From: Megalobrama amblycephala
Lineage: Eukaryota; Chordata; Actinopteri; Cypriniformes; Xenocyprididae
Direction of reading: 5' to 3'
DNA length: 64,000 nucleotides
NCBI RefSeq assembly: GCF_018812025.1
Contig: NC_063052.1
Span: 22,942,226 to 23,006,225, forward strand
The translations under genes were made by a program, and so were the position numbers. This document shows positions 46,488 through 58,070 of the stretch, piece after piece. Each line of letters begins with the position of its first letter. Position 1 is the first letter of the stretch. The notes below the pieces were generated by a model that did no database searches, had not been told where the DNA came from, and saw only the letters and a program-made list of their open reading frames with translations.

Positions 46488-46655
46488 TGGAAGCCCATTT
46501 CCACACCTCGAAATTATGATTTACTAATTCGAAATTATGACTTTAAAAGTCATAATTATAAAATAAAGAGCTATAAATACGATATAAAAAGTCAAAATTA
46601 TGAATTACTAAATCAAAATGATGAGATTTTGAAAAAAAAAAATAAGAAAGGCCTA
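46488..46655 (-). repeat. 'tcataatt' repeat ending in GGAAGCCCATTT
   Basis: A run of imperfect 'cataattatgactttaaaa' words ends at GGAAGCCCATTTCCAC. A second copy lies in the opposite orientation at about 59195-59402, ending AAATGGGCTTCC. Non-coding repeat family. Confidence 0.6.
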
Positions 46656-46659
46656 TATA

Positions 46660-46974
46660 ATAAGGCAAGAATTTCATCATTAGTAAAACCATGTTTAAAA
46701 CATTCTTTAATGTCACAATTCATCCTGTCGTGTCGCGTCTGTAACGATCAGTCCAACTGAAGGTGAGTTGATGAACCCATGTGCAGTTTATTATTATTCC
46801 AAAAATTAGCAAACAAGCAAAGCAACCATTAGACTTGGACATAAGCAGCCTTGACAAAAACACTCACCAACAGTTACATTAATCAGCACGGTTACATTAA
46901 TCCAGTACACAACAAAGTAACATGGAAAACAAGAGGCTTAAAAATATATATATATATATATACAAACAACAAAA
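46660..46974. other. Unassigned sequence, possible LTR-type fragment
   Basis: Contains 'gttgatgaacccatgtgcag' followed by a T/A-rich stretch and an (AT)n at 46946-46960. This resembles the start of fish LTR elements but no ends are defined. No gene. Confidence 0.3.
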
Positions 46975-47063
46975 TTGTGTATTACTGCCACCACTGGTAT
47001 GGAGTGTGGATTAAAATGACTTAATCCCTCCCTTTTTATAATCTCTCCCACAAATTAGCCATT

Positions 47064-47746
47064 TTAAGATACTGAAAAAAAAAAAACCCTATAAAATTTA
47101 TTTCCCGAATTATTTTGTAAAATATCTCCTAGTATAAATTGCATTTTTATTTTTGCTAAATTTTGCATTAAAATCCTTCTTTCAGTCTTGTATTTCTGAC
47201 AGTATATCATAACATGTTGCACTGTTTCTTCTTGCCCACAAAATTTACACCTTCCTGTATTATGTTTACCCAGTTTATAATGTGTACTGTTTAGTCTTGT
47301 ATGTCCAAATCTCATCCTTGATATAATTATCTCCTCTCTCCTGTTTTTCCCTGCACATCTCATCTCTCCCACTTTCCTTTGAATTCTGTAAAACCATCTA
47401 CCTTTCTTCTCCTTATCCCATTGTTTTTGCCACCTTTCCTTCAACTTTTTCTTAATACTCTTGATTTCATTCTTATCTTGACAATTAAATTAATGTCATT
47501 GTTTTTTATGGCTTCTTTTGCTGCCTTGTCTTTCATTTCCTTGGATACCAATATGTCCAGGTACCCATAAAAATACCACTGTAATGCCCATCATTTGAAT
47601 TCTGTATAATGTTTGCTTTATTTCAATTAAAATATCTGGTCTACTTTCTGAGTGACTGTATTTTAAGCTGGCCAATGATGAACTTGAATCTGAACAAACA
47701 ACTGATTTCAAAGGTCTTGTTTCCTCTATACACTGTGTTGCTAACA
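47064..47746 (-). pseudogene. I/Nimb-like LINE: RNase H C-half and terminal zinc motif
   Basis: V-V-C-S-D-S-S-S-S-L (third acidic position of RNase H), V-F-L-W-V-P-G-H-I-G-I and G-N-E follow the RNase H pattern. A frame break near 47490 precedes R-M-R-F-G-H-T-R-L-N-S and C-K-F-C-G-Q-E-E, H-V-M-I-Y-C, the usual C-terminal finger of these LINEs. Confidence 0.75.
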
Positions 47747-49703
47747 AGCGGCAACCTCCCCCAGTTTCTCTTAAACTGCAATTCATTGACTGGCCGCTAG
47801 GGACAGGCTCCAAAAGAGAGCAGATTCTCATTGAATCCCATGTTAAAATGGCCAATTTTACATCAGAAAAAAAAAAAACATGTTTACAGGTTGGTACAAA
47901 TTGAGGTTTTGGTCTATACTGCTAATGTTGCCCTTCATGACAAATCTGAGGGGGGTTTCATTTTTTTATAACTCATCCGTTTAAATTATATTAAGCCTTA
48001 AAGTTCTGCATAATTAAGGGCATGGTCACTTGAGTGACAGGTGGATCGCGCTGCTGTCTGTGAGCCGTCATGTTACCTCAGCTAATTCCAGCTGCTGAAT
48101 TTGGCATCTCTGCCGTGTTTGTGCTTTTTTCGGGATTATTTTATACAATTATAAAATAATATGGTTTGCTGCGTTAATGGTCGAGACAGATGTGCGTCTG
48201 TGTAGATGTGCACGCATGCGGAAGGAAAGGATCGTCGTGGCATTGGCTAAAAGTTTTGTTCGTGAGATTTACTATGACTATGGCTGGAGAATATCCCTCT
48301 CAAGACACCACAAACTCCGACAGCACTGCTTGGATATTATAACTAAAACTGCTGAATTTTGGACGCGGGCTCATTTTTTTGTGAGATATATGATCACATA
48401 CAGTTTTACAACATAAACGCTGCCCAGGTTGCATAATTTCTTGAAGAACGATGATGGAGAGCAGATCATTCAAAAGAAATGTGATGCATGCAAACAATGG
48501 ATAATATATTAATATTTCATGGATTTAACGCTTTTGTGGACAAAAAGTACTGTTTTTTTGTTTTTGTTTTTCAATGGACACTCATGGACATTTTACCCAA
48601 GTGCAACGTAAAAGTCCCATTTGATTTTCCGTGTTGTCATGTGCAAACCTGACACAAATTTAAGTTAAATCACTGGTGCTGGAGCATATCGTAAAAAAGA
48701 CGCCGTAGATGACAGTAAACCTTTATAACTTTCTAATGACATAACTTATCTTTATTAACTAATAAAGATCAGTTATATCATTAGAATATTAATATTTTAG
48801 ATAGTATCTAATTTGCCTGCTAACATGGTCACGTTGAGCCAGGCGGCGTGGTTTCAGTAACCATGGCACCTCAGTTCAACTATGTCCCGCCTCTTTGCCC
48901 ATTTTCAGTTATCCGGGAGTGACGTGCGGTGACGCGCAGCTAATAAGATGGCAGCGGTGTCGGTACCAGTGCCCAAGGAAGTCGACCGGAAGTTGAAGTC
49001 GGCCGCGTGCCGCCATCTTGTAGCAGAACTTTACTTGCGTTAGCATCCCATTGACTCCCATTCATTTTGGCGTCACTTTGACAGCGAATAACTTTACATC
49101 TGAGGCGTTTAAAGACTCCATTTGTCCATTATTTATTTCTAAAGATGCACGACAATGTATAAAGGGCTCCATTACCTTCTATGTTACATTATGGCCCCGT
49201 AGAAACAGTTTTTGTAAAAATAGGCTAACGATTGCGTCATAACCACTCGACTCTCTGTCGCACAGTAGAGAAATTACCGTACAGACAGGAGGAGAAGCTC
49301 GCAGGCAATAGTATGCATTAACTTAATATGGCGTACTGGCGTTACATTTTAAAATACTATACGAAATAATTAATCAGAATACTTACTGCTGCTCACTCAC
49401 GCCAAAGAACTCCCCGCTCAAGCTCGCCGTCTCTGCAAGATTTAACGATGGCAGTTTGCACGCACAGCTACTAGAAGATTTACATCTGTCAGACAGGTTG
49501 CTGACGTCATCAAGCTTAGTTTGAGTCTGCGCGTCAGAAACGGAAGTGCTAAAAATCGCTAAAAATGGGCTTCACTTGTCTCAATTGAGTTCCAATGGGG
49601 TAACCCAACTGAAGATGACAGACAGAAGATATTAAGCCTCCAACCTAAACTAGATGAAATTTACAGTCGCAAGGCCCAAGGGGCATTTATTAGATCCAGA
49701 GCT

Positions 49704-51748
49704 ATGTGGATAGAGGAGGGGGAAAGAAATTCATCGTATTTCTGTGGTCTTGAAAAAAGAAGACAAGAAAAAAACAGCATCAGATCCCTGATGGTTGATA
49801 ATAAAGAAGTCACAGATGAAAAAGTAATCTCTTCAGAAATCTGGAAATTCTATAGCCAGCTCTATAGCTCTAAATTTTCTAGCATGGACTGTCAGGAATT
49901 TTTTTCATGATATAGCAGAACATATTCCAAAAATAGAAGATGGCTTCAAACAAACATGTGATAATCAAATAACAATTACAGAACTAGACGCAGTAATTGG
50001 TCGTCTCTCTCTTAACAAAGCCCCCGGATCCGATGGTCTCACAGGTGATTTTTACAGACATTTTTGGGTAGATTTGAGAGACCTGCTGCTACAAGTCTTT
50101 ATTGAAATATTTGAAACTTGTATACTTCCACCAACAATGAGACATGGAGTTATCATCTCTATCCCAAAACCTGGAAAAGATCCCAGAATTATAGATAACA
50201 GAAGACCCATTACACTCAGAAATTCAGACTACAAACTCCTAACTTACATGTTTGCTTCTCGTCTTCAAAAAGGGATTTCAGATCTTATTGCAGATAGACA
50301 GTCAGGATTCTTAAAAGGAAGATCAATTCATAACAATATAACGATTAGTAATGGACATTATTGAGTATAGAAACCAAATAGAGGATGATGGTTTTCTTCT
50401 CTTTCTAGACTTCTATAAAGCATTTGACTCCGTGGAACATCCATTTATTCTCTCGGTGCTCAAACACTTTGGGTTTGGAGTTAAATTTAGAGAATGGGTT
50501 AGTGGTTTATATCGTGATATTAATAGCTGTGTCCTATTACCTAGTGGTACCACCCCAAGCTTCAAGATTAATGTGGGCATCCCTCAAGGTTGCCCTATCT
50601 CACCATACCTTTTCATCTTAGCTACAGAAATGCTAGCAATCTATATTAAAAACTGTAATGATATTAAAAAACTTAATGTACTTGGCACAGATATAATAAT
50701 TAGCCAACTAGCAGATGACACAACAATTTTCTTAAAAGATAGATACCAAATTTCAACAACTATTTCCAAAATTGAAAACTTTTCGAAAGCCTCAGGTTTA
50801 ACATTAAACTTAAAAAAATGTGAATTGCTTGCTGTACACGACACTCCACTGAAAAACATCTGTAATATCCCTATTAAATCAGAAATTAAATACCTGGGAA
50901 TTTACCTTTCCAAGGACCAAAAACAAAGCCAATTTCTGAATATAGAAAATAAAATTAAAGAATGCAAATCAAGATTAAATAGATGGCTACAGAGGGACTT
51001 ATCAATACTAGGTCGAATTTACCTAACTAAGATGGAATGTTTATCAAGATGTATTTATCCAGCCTATTCCAATGCCATTCCAAACAAATTGATTAAATCT
51101 ATCAACCAAATCAATCTAAACTTCATTTGGAGAAACAGACCACATTATATGAAAAAAAGCAATATGGTTAAAGACACAAAGGAATGGTGGACTAAAAGTT
51201 ATTGATTTTGACTGCCTTAATGGAACCTTAAAAATAAATTGGTTAAAATCTTGGATTACACACGGTAATTCCTTCTGGTATTGTGTTCCAAAGACCTTAT
51301 TCAAGAAAATTGGAGGATTAGATTTTCTTCTTAGAGCAGATTTTAATGTTAATAAATTACCTATATCATTGTCAGAGTTTCACAAACAAAATACTCTTGT
51401 ATTGGAAAATGTTATACATACATAACTTTTCACCCCATACATCTGTACTCTGGAACAACAGGTATATTTTGCACCGCAACCGATCTTTGTTCTTTGAGGC
51501 ATTGGTATGGGAGAAACATATGGTCTATGACTGACTTAATGGATACCAACGGTCATTTTTTAAATTATGAACAATTTTGCATCAAACATAATTTCAAACC
51601 CTCAGAATCTGACTTTTTTAAATTACGTAAAGCACTACCCCAAGGTTTTGTTCTTCTAACAAGAAGCATTTTGGCATATTATACAATACAACCACAATTG
51701 GCTCCACTATCAATTCAAGGGATCCATGTTTTGGATAAAAAATGCTAA
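49704..51748 (+). pseudogene. Reverse transcriptase remnant of the Tx1/L1-like LINE
   Basis: Open in three frames with shifts near 49905, 50350 and 51200. Motifs: K-A-P-G-S-D-G-L-T-G-D-F-Y, R-P-I-T-L, F-Y-K-A-F-D-S-V (motif A), G-I-P-Q-G-C-P-I-S-P-Y and L-A-D-D-T-T-I-F-L (catalytic Asp pair). The domain beyond 51210 is degraded. It is sense relative to the window. Clade between L1 and Tx1 not resolved. Confidence 0.85.
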
Positions 51749-51844
51749 CCACTTTATTAGAAAATGTTTTATTAATTATCTTTACCCTAATAGACAAAAT
51801 AAAAATAACATCCTACAAAACTCATTTGATAAAGATTCAGTGAA

Positions 51845-52904
51845 GTCACTTTCCTAGCTGGCGACTCACTTTTACGCAGAACAATGTATTTAACACTCCC
51901 TATACCCCCTAACTTTCCGCAGACTCCCTTTCCTGAACTCTCCTCAGAAACTGTGATGACACTTCAAAGTAATTTTTTGTGTTGAATAATATTTAGCAAT
52001 ATTCCAATCAGTGTTCTAACTGTTGTTAGATTTACTGAATATACGCTCCCTTAAAGGGATAGGTCAATCAAAAATAAAAATTCTGTCATCCTTGCCTTAC
52101 CTTCTAGTTGTTCCGAACCTGTATGAGTTTCTGTCTTCTGTTGAACTAAAAATATATTTTGAATGTCAGTAAACAGACAGCTGACTGTAGCCAGTGAGTT
52201 TCATAGTAGGAAAAAAAATACTATGGAAGTCACTGGTTACCGTCAACTGTCTGGTTACTGACATTCTTCAAAATATTATCATTTTTAGCTCAACAGAAGA
52301 AAGAAACTCATATAGGTTTGGAACAACTAGAGTGTAGGTCAATGATGACAGAATTATCATTTAGGTTTAACTATCCCTTGAAATTGATTGTCATGGCATT
52401 TTTTTTTTTTTTACCTTTATAAAAAGTTAATTTCCCCTAACCTTGGCTATCAATTTCATGTTAGGCTAATTAGAATAACTCACTGTAGGGCTTTTACCAT
52501 TATTTTTTCCATGGCAGAGGAAATCTGCATGAGAAGTGGCATTTAGATGCATGTATATAAAATTTAATATGAATGTGCAAAACAAGCATGAAAAACACTG
52601 TTTAACAACTTTACAATAAAGATCTATAAAGCTTTTGTGGATTTTACAAATTATCTTTAATATACAATATTCTGAAAAAGTGACATTTCCCTTTTTGCAA
52701 AGTTCAAATGTTGATAAAATATATAACTTTAAAGATACATTAAACTGTGTTACAAAAACAATGCAATTTTGAAATGTCAAAAATCTGCAGAACCAGTTTT
52801 TAAGCATGACAACTGCAAATCAAAAATGTATCTTTAGTATCTTGAGTTATTCTAATTAACATGACATTGATAGCCAAGGTTAGGGGAAATTACCTTTTTA
52901 AAAA

Positions 52905-52938
<34 letters not shown>

Positions 52939-54312
52939 CCATGACAATCAATTTCAAGGGATAGTTAAACCTAAATGATAATTCTGTCATCATTGACTTA
53001 CACTCTAGTTGTTCCAAACCTATATGAGTTTCTTTCTTCTGTTGAGCTAAAAATGATAATATTTTGAAGAATGTCAGTAACCAGACAGTTGACGGTAACC
53101 AGTGACTTCCATAGTATTTTTTTTTCCTACTATGAAACTCACTGGCTACAGTCAGCTGTCTGTTTACTGACATTCAAAATATATTTTTAGTTCAACAGAA
53201 GACAGAAACTCATACAGGTTCGGAACAACTAGAAGGTAAGGCAAGGATGACAGAATTTTTATTTTTGATTGACCTATCCCTTTAAGGGGCATATACAGAT
53301 CTGATGATTTACAGTTTACATCTTAACAACAGTTTACAGAACACTGATTGGAATATTGCTTCAGAATAAATTACAATTACAACACAAAAAATGATAAACT
53401 TTACTCGATGTAGTTAGTTATTGCATCATCACAGTATTTGAAAAGAAACGTGAGGAGAGTCAATTGCTGCGTGAGGAAAGTGAGTCGCCGGCTGCGGAAA
53501 GTGAGTCGCCGGCTGCGGCAAGTAAGTCACCGGCTGCGGAAAGTGAGTCGTTCACTGCGTGAGTCGTTCGCTGCGTGAGGAAAGTGAGTCGCCAGCTGAG
53601 GAAAGTGAGTCGTTCACTGCGCGAGGAAAGTGAGTCGCCAGCTGAGGAAAGTGAGTCGTTCGCTGCGTGAGGAAAGTGAGTCGCCAGCTGAGGAAAGTGA
53701 GTCGTTCACTGCGCGAGGAAAGTGAGTCGCCAGCTGAGGAAAGTGAGTCGTTCACTGCGTGAGGAAAGTGAGTCGCCAGCTGAGGAAAGTGAGTCGTTCA
53801 CTGCGTGAGGAAAGTGAGTCGCCAGCTGAGGAAAGTGAGTCGTTCGCTGTGTGAGGAAAGTGAGTCGGCAGCTGAGGAGAGTCAGTGGTCAGCTGCGTGA
53901 GGAAAGTGAGTCGCCAGCTGAGGAAAGTGAGTCGTTCGCTGTGTGAGGAAAGTGAGTCGTTCGCTGCGTGAGGAAAGTGAGTCGGCAGCTGAGGAAAGCG
54001 AGTCGTTCACTGCGTGAGGAAAGTGAGTCGCCAGCTGAGGAAAGTGAGTCGTTCACTGCGTGAGGAAAGTGAGTCGCCAGCTGAGGAAAGTGAGTCGTTC
54101 GCTGTGTGAGGAAAGTGAGTCGGCAGCTGAGGAGAGTCAGTGGTCAGCTGCGTGAGGAAAGTGAGTCGTTCACTGCGTGAGGAAAGTGAGTCGTTCGCTG
54201 TGTGAGGAAAGTGAGTCGTTCGCTGCGTGAGGAAAGTGAGTCGGCAGCTGAGGAGAGTCAGTGGTCAGCTGCGTGAGGAAAGTGAGTCGTTCGCTGCGTG
54301 AGGAGAGTGTGT
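51845..54312. mobile_element. Foldback element with amplified right end
   Basis: Main inverted arms 51935-52482 and 52843-53466 around a 360-bp loop. The core of the arms (ends AAAGGGATAGGTCAATCAAA) is nearly perfect. Outside the left arm, 51849-51880 is a single reverse-complement unit of the tandem array that lies outside the right arm (53458-54312). So one end was expanded into a minisatellite. Non-coding. Confidence 0.75.
53458..54312. repeat. 46-bp minisatellite, about 18 units
   Basis: The unit is two related 23-bp halves: 'ctgcgtgaggaaagtgagtc' plus 'gcca', and 'gctgaggaaagtgagtcgtt' plus 'ca'. Higher-order variation ('gagagtcagtggtcagctgc') recurs at about 53877, 54131 and 54252. Frames on either strand are by-products of the repeat. 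Confidence 0.93.
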
Positions 54313-54603
54313 ATACAGATGCACCGCCGGCCTATCAGTGGTAAACTCAGTGGCTACTGGGAATTGAATAGTGAATTCCCGCGACAAGTCGGTAGCCATA
54401 TTTTTGGACCTTCCGGCCCGCCATAATATCTTGTCTGTATTCTACTTGAAGAAACTGATCTTATGCAGCCATGTTTGTTTGTAAATCTTGAAATGTTCAA
54501 TAAAAAAAAAAAGTTTGCTAAAAAAGAGTTCCAATGGGGTCGCTGTGTCCATTTCTTTTACTGTCTATGGTCGGTACACGATCCGTTCCACCTGCACGAT
54601 CCG

Positions 54604-55202
54604 TTCTATGCATGTGTAGTAGACTCTTTAGAAAAGAGCAGAAAGAGCTGGCTACCCAGAGAGCAAAGGGTGTGTGTTCACTGCAGGACAGGAGAGATCG
54701 AGACAGAGATGCACTTCCTCCTTCACTGTCAAAAATACATATCAATTAGAGATCTCTACCTCACAAAATTTTGTAACGTAATTAAGAACTTTACTACCAT
54801 GAGTGAAGTAGAACAAATAAAGTTAATATTAGGAGAGGGACCGACAGCAGCACTGGCTGCGAGATACGTGTGGATGTGCCACAGCCTGAGAAACAGCAGG
54901 TGAATGTATTGTGTGTGTCGGACCTCAGTGTGTTTCCCTACCGTCCACCACAGTTAACCTCCGTACGTGTGTGTATATATATGTTTAACCACTGTGGTAA
55001 CAAATGTTCAGACATGTTCTATTGTGTTACACTGTTAATTTAAGTTTAAGTTATGTTGTAATATTTGATAGCATTATAATATTTGATATTATTTTCTTCT
55101 ATTATACAGATGTTTTTATTATTGTTTTATGTATGCTTTGGCAATGTTGTATTATTTACAGTCATGCCAATAAAGCAATTTTGAATTTGAGAGAGAGAGA
55201 GA
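54604..55202 (+). pseudogene. 3' end of a LINE ORF2 with C-terminal zinc motif
   Basis: 54604-54903 encodes W-L-P-R-E-Q-R-V-C-V-H-C-R-T-G-E then M-H-F-L-L-H-C-Q-K-Y, the CxxC...HxxxxC finger at the end of many fish LINE ORF2 proteins, closing with a stop at 54901. The 3' UTR ends 'gccaataaagcaattttgaa' and a (GA)n run at 55187-55201. Heavily 5'-truncated. Different from the LINE at 49602-54525. Confidence 0.7.
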
Positions 55203-55780
55203 ATTTTTACTCTTAAATAAAACTTCCGTGTGCACACATGCTTCTTTGAAGTCATTTCCATTGTCAGTTTGAAATACTCTATAACGTTTCCCCACACGTG
55301 TTTGTAGTTCTTTCTTCATGTAAGTGCAGATAGTCTTGGCAGAAATGCATATTATGTTCCTTATTGTCTTCTGAAGGGGTTATTTTCCTCATTTAGATTA
55401 TATATATATTAGCCTATATACACCCATACTAGCCTAATACAAAATTACTCAACTTAAAAGTTAACTATTAGCAGCTTTTAATAAAAAAACCGACACAAAC
55501 CGTCTTTGACAATACTACTGACCTCAGACCAAAACACGGCAAGTTAAGTAAGTTAGACTTATACCAGCAATGAATCGCAAAGGAGAGTATGGAGGAAACT
55601 GATCATGTATGTTCATGTAACGACTCACAACTCCTTTATTATTTTGGATTGGCAACCACGTAAACACATCGTAATGCATAGCGTAAGGTACATCTAAAAG
55701 CATCAAAATAGACCCGCTGTTAAATGTTAAACACAATACAACTAACGTTACACAAATATGCCGCAAGTTGTGCCGCCTTG
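55203..55780. other. No gene recognised
   Basis: Non-coding, AT-rich, between a LINE tail and a hAT-like element. No ends identified. Confidence 0.4.
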
Positions 55781-55788
55781 CCGTCAAG

Positions 55789-56433
55789 TAGTGATGTGGA
55801 ATTTGACACAGAGGCTTCGAAGCTTGTATCAAAAAAATGAAACATCTCACAGTGAAGCACTGTATCGGAGCTTGATTCGTTTTGCCATAACCACGTGATC
55901 GGTGACGTCCGAAGCTTCGTTTTCGCACACAACCACGTGACTGCTTCGTATTCTGATTCACATAACGTGAACCCTTGCGCAGATGTGAAGAGTCATTTGC
56001 TTTTTAGCAAAAGAATATGCCACAATACGAATAAATATTTACATGTGTTCAGTTTGTATTTATTCCCAGTTCATACTTCATTCTATGACAATCATTTATT
56101 TTGATAATATATGCCAAAGCTTGCCTATTTTTCTCCCCAAAATTTATTCAGACTCATTTCTTCAAATTGTGTAAGTAAAATGACACGTGAAAGACTTTTT
56201 TCATGTATAATAATAATTTACATTGTTTTCGCTTTTCGTAGCACAAACTGATTTATTACTGAAACGGTCCAAAAATAGCTGGGTCGTAGGACGCAAAGGC
56301 AGTTTTTTCACCTTTTGACCACAAGATGTCATTAGTGCGCACCGTGTTGAAAAGCTTCGAGTAATGAACCTTTTTACGATACACTTGAGGGGAAAGCCTC
56401 GGTGCTTCGCAAAGCTTCATTTCGCCATCACTA
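55789..56433. mobile_element. hAT-like non-autonomous element
   Basis: Begins TAGTGATGTGGAA, ends TTTCGCCATCACTA. Perfect 8-bp target duplication CCGTCAAG (55781-55788 / 56434-56441). Both halves contain 'gaagctt' palindromic words. 645 bp, non-coding. Confidence 0.8.
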
Positions 56434-56567
56434 CCGTCAAGTGTTTCATTAGTAGGTACCATAGGGGTAGGTACGTACCGATAGTGTAGGAAAACCGTGA
56501 CGTTTTCTACTACGTAATCACGCGCATGCGTGAAACGGATCGTGTACCCACAAGCGGCCTTATTTTT

Positions 56568-57230
56568 CAGTGCCCAAGAAAGTGGACCGAAGTTGAAGTC
56601 GGCCGCGTGCCGCCATCTTGTAGCAGAACTTCACTTGCGTTAGCATCCCATTGACTCCCATTCATTTTGGCGTCACTTTGACAGCGAATAACTTTACATC
56701 TGAGGCGTTTAAAGACTCCATTTGTCCATTATTTATTTCTAAAGATACACGACAATGTATAAAGGGCTCCATTACCTTCTATGTTACATTATGGCCCCGT
56801 AGAAACAGTTTTTGTAAAAATAGGCTAACGATTGCGTCATAACCACTCGACTCTCTGTCGCACAGTAGAGAAATTACCATACAGACAGGAGGAGAAGCTC
56901 GCAGGCAATAGTATGCATTAACTTAATATGGCGTACTGGCGTTACATTTTAAAATACTATACAAAATAATTAATCAGAATACTTACTCCTGCTCACTCAC
57001 GCCAAAGAACTCCCCGCTCAAGCTCGCCGTCTCTGCAAGATTTAACGATGGCAGTTTGCACGCACAGCTACTAGAAGATTTACATCTGTCAGACAGGTTG
57101 CTGACGTCATCAAGCTTAGTATGAGTCTGCGCGTCAGAAACGGAAGTGCTAAAAATCGCTAAAAATGGGCTTCACTTGTCTCAATTGAGTTCCAATGGGG
57201 TCGCTGTGTCCATTTCTTTTACTGTCTATG
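56568..57230. mobile_element. Repeat family X, copy 2
   Basis: 663 bp, starting CAGTGCCCAAGAAAGTGG and ending TTTTACTGTCTATG. Perfect 8-bp target duplication TTATTTTT (56560-56567 / 57231-57238). Near-identical to copy 1 (48967-49601 plus 54541-54569), same orientation. The reading frame beginning M-T-P-I-H-F-G in both copies is short and unlike any family I know. Confidence 0.82.
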
Positions 57231-57456
57231 TTATTTTTGCCTCAAAAATGCTCTTCAGAAATCTACGGGTGACGTCACGGACACTACATCCATATTTTTT
57301 ACAGTCTATGGCTGCTAATAATATTGCAATCATTTCCCCTGTATAAACAGATAACTCATCACTGATCCTTTTCTTTATTGATAAATTAAATTCTGGAATG
57401 GTAAACACTACTCCTATCTTATTATCTAAACTCTTTGATGCATCTGTGTAGATCAG

Positions 57457-58019
57457 GGGCTGTATTCACAAAACATTTTATCTTACCACTAAGAGTTCTC
57501 CTAAATAGCAGTAAAAGTTCTTAGCTAAGAGTTTTCTCTTAAAACCTATTCACAAAGCTGCTGAGACCAACTTTTACTAAGGAATAGACTGAAGTCTTAA
57601 GCTAAGAGTAAGGGCGGGGTTGACCTCGTTGCTATGGAGTATACACACAGTGATTGGCTGATGGTGGAGGAGTCAGCGATTTAATCATAGAAATATTGTA
57701 GAGTGAGGTGTCATGTTTCCATATTAAAATAAAGGTTTAAAAATACAAATGTTGCCCTATTCAAATAAATGTTTTTTTAATAAAAATGTTCCCACAGTCA
57801 AAATAAAATGTTGACATATTTTTGCCATAAAGGTTTTAAAATGTAGGCTAAGTGTCACTAATTAAACTATCCAGTTAATTGTCCACCTCTTGGATGTCTG
57901 CATCTCAAGAGAATGCAGAATTCAACCGACAAATTATGTTTTATAAACAAAGTTTGGGAGAAACACATTCAAACGGTCTTTCTAATCAGCACGAGAAGAG
58001 GAAGAAATACACAGATGAG

Positions 58020-58070
<51 letters not shown>

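Larger units (their letters stand above)
49602..54525 (+). mobile_element. Tx1/L1-like LINE with 15-bp target duplication
   Basis: Duplication GAGTTCCAATGGGGT at 49587-49601 and 54526-54540. A-rich tail (AATAAAAAAAAAAA) just before the right copy, so 3' end is right. 5'-truncated: it begins inside ORF2, upstream of the reverse transcriptase. A foldback element is inserted from about 51845 to 54312. Confidence 0.8.
48967..54569. mobile_element. Repeat family X, copy 1 (split by a LINE)
   Basis: Starts CAGTGCCCAAGGAAGTCG, ends TTTTACTGTCTATG. Perfect 8-bp target duplication GTCGGTAC (48959-48966 / 54570-54577). Own sequence is 48967-49601 plus 54541-54569, 664 bp, nearly identical to copy 2 at 56568-57230. 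Non-coding. The 8-bp duplication suggests hAT-type mobilisation, although the inverted repeats are weak. Confidence 0.8.
54573..56549. mobile_element. Possible element with GGTACACGATCCGTT ends
   Basis: Left GGTACACGATCCGTTCCAC, right GTGAAACGGATCGTGTACC, a 19-bp inverted pair with one mismatch. It encloses a LINE 3' fragment (54604-55202) and a hAT-like element (55789-56433). No target duplication was identified, so this may be an older internal inverted repeat of the surrounding insertion. Confidence 0.4.
47747..57312. mobile_element. 9.57-kb composite insertion in the LINE's RNase H region
   Basis: Flanked by TGCTAACA (47739-47746) and TGCTAATA (57313-57320), a 7/8 duplication; the LINE frame is continuous without it. 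The left part holds 'ccaaaagagagcagattctc', the right part 'tttacagtctatgg', both common in a fish non-autonomous repeat. The original element was probably about 1.9-2 kb; the rest are later insertions (48967-54569, 54573-56549, 56568-57230). At 48161 a short M-V-C-C-V-N-G start hints at a THAP exon but stops soon after. Confidence 0.55.

Noticed and set aside
49051..49242. 63-codon frame present in both copies of repeat X
   Set aside because: Identical in both copies simply because the copies are recent duplicates; no family resemblance, and the flanks are non-coding.
53458..54312. Regular array resembling a CRISPR locus
   Set aside because: Units are contiguous 46-bp tandem repeats with no unique spacers, in a vertebrate genome; it is a minisatellite at a foldback end.
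54573..56549. Treating the GGTACACGATCCGTT pair as a proven transposon
   Set aside because: Only 19 bp of inverted similarity and no target duplication; kept as a low-confidence feature only.
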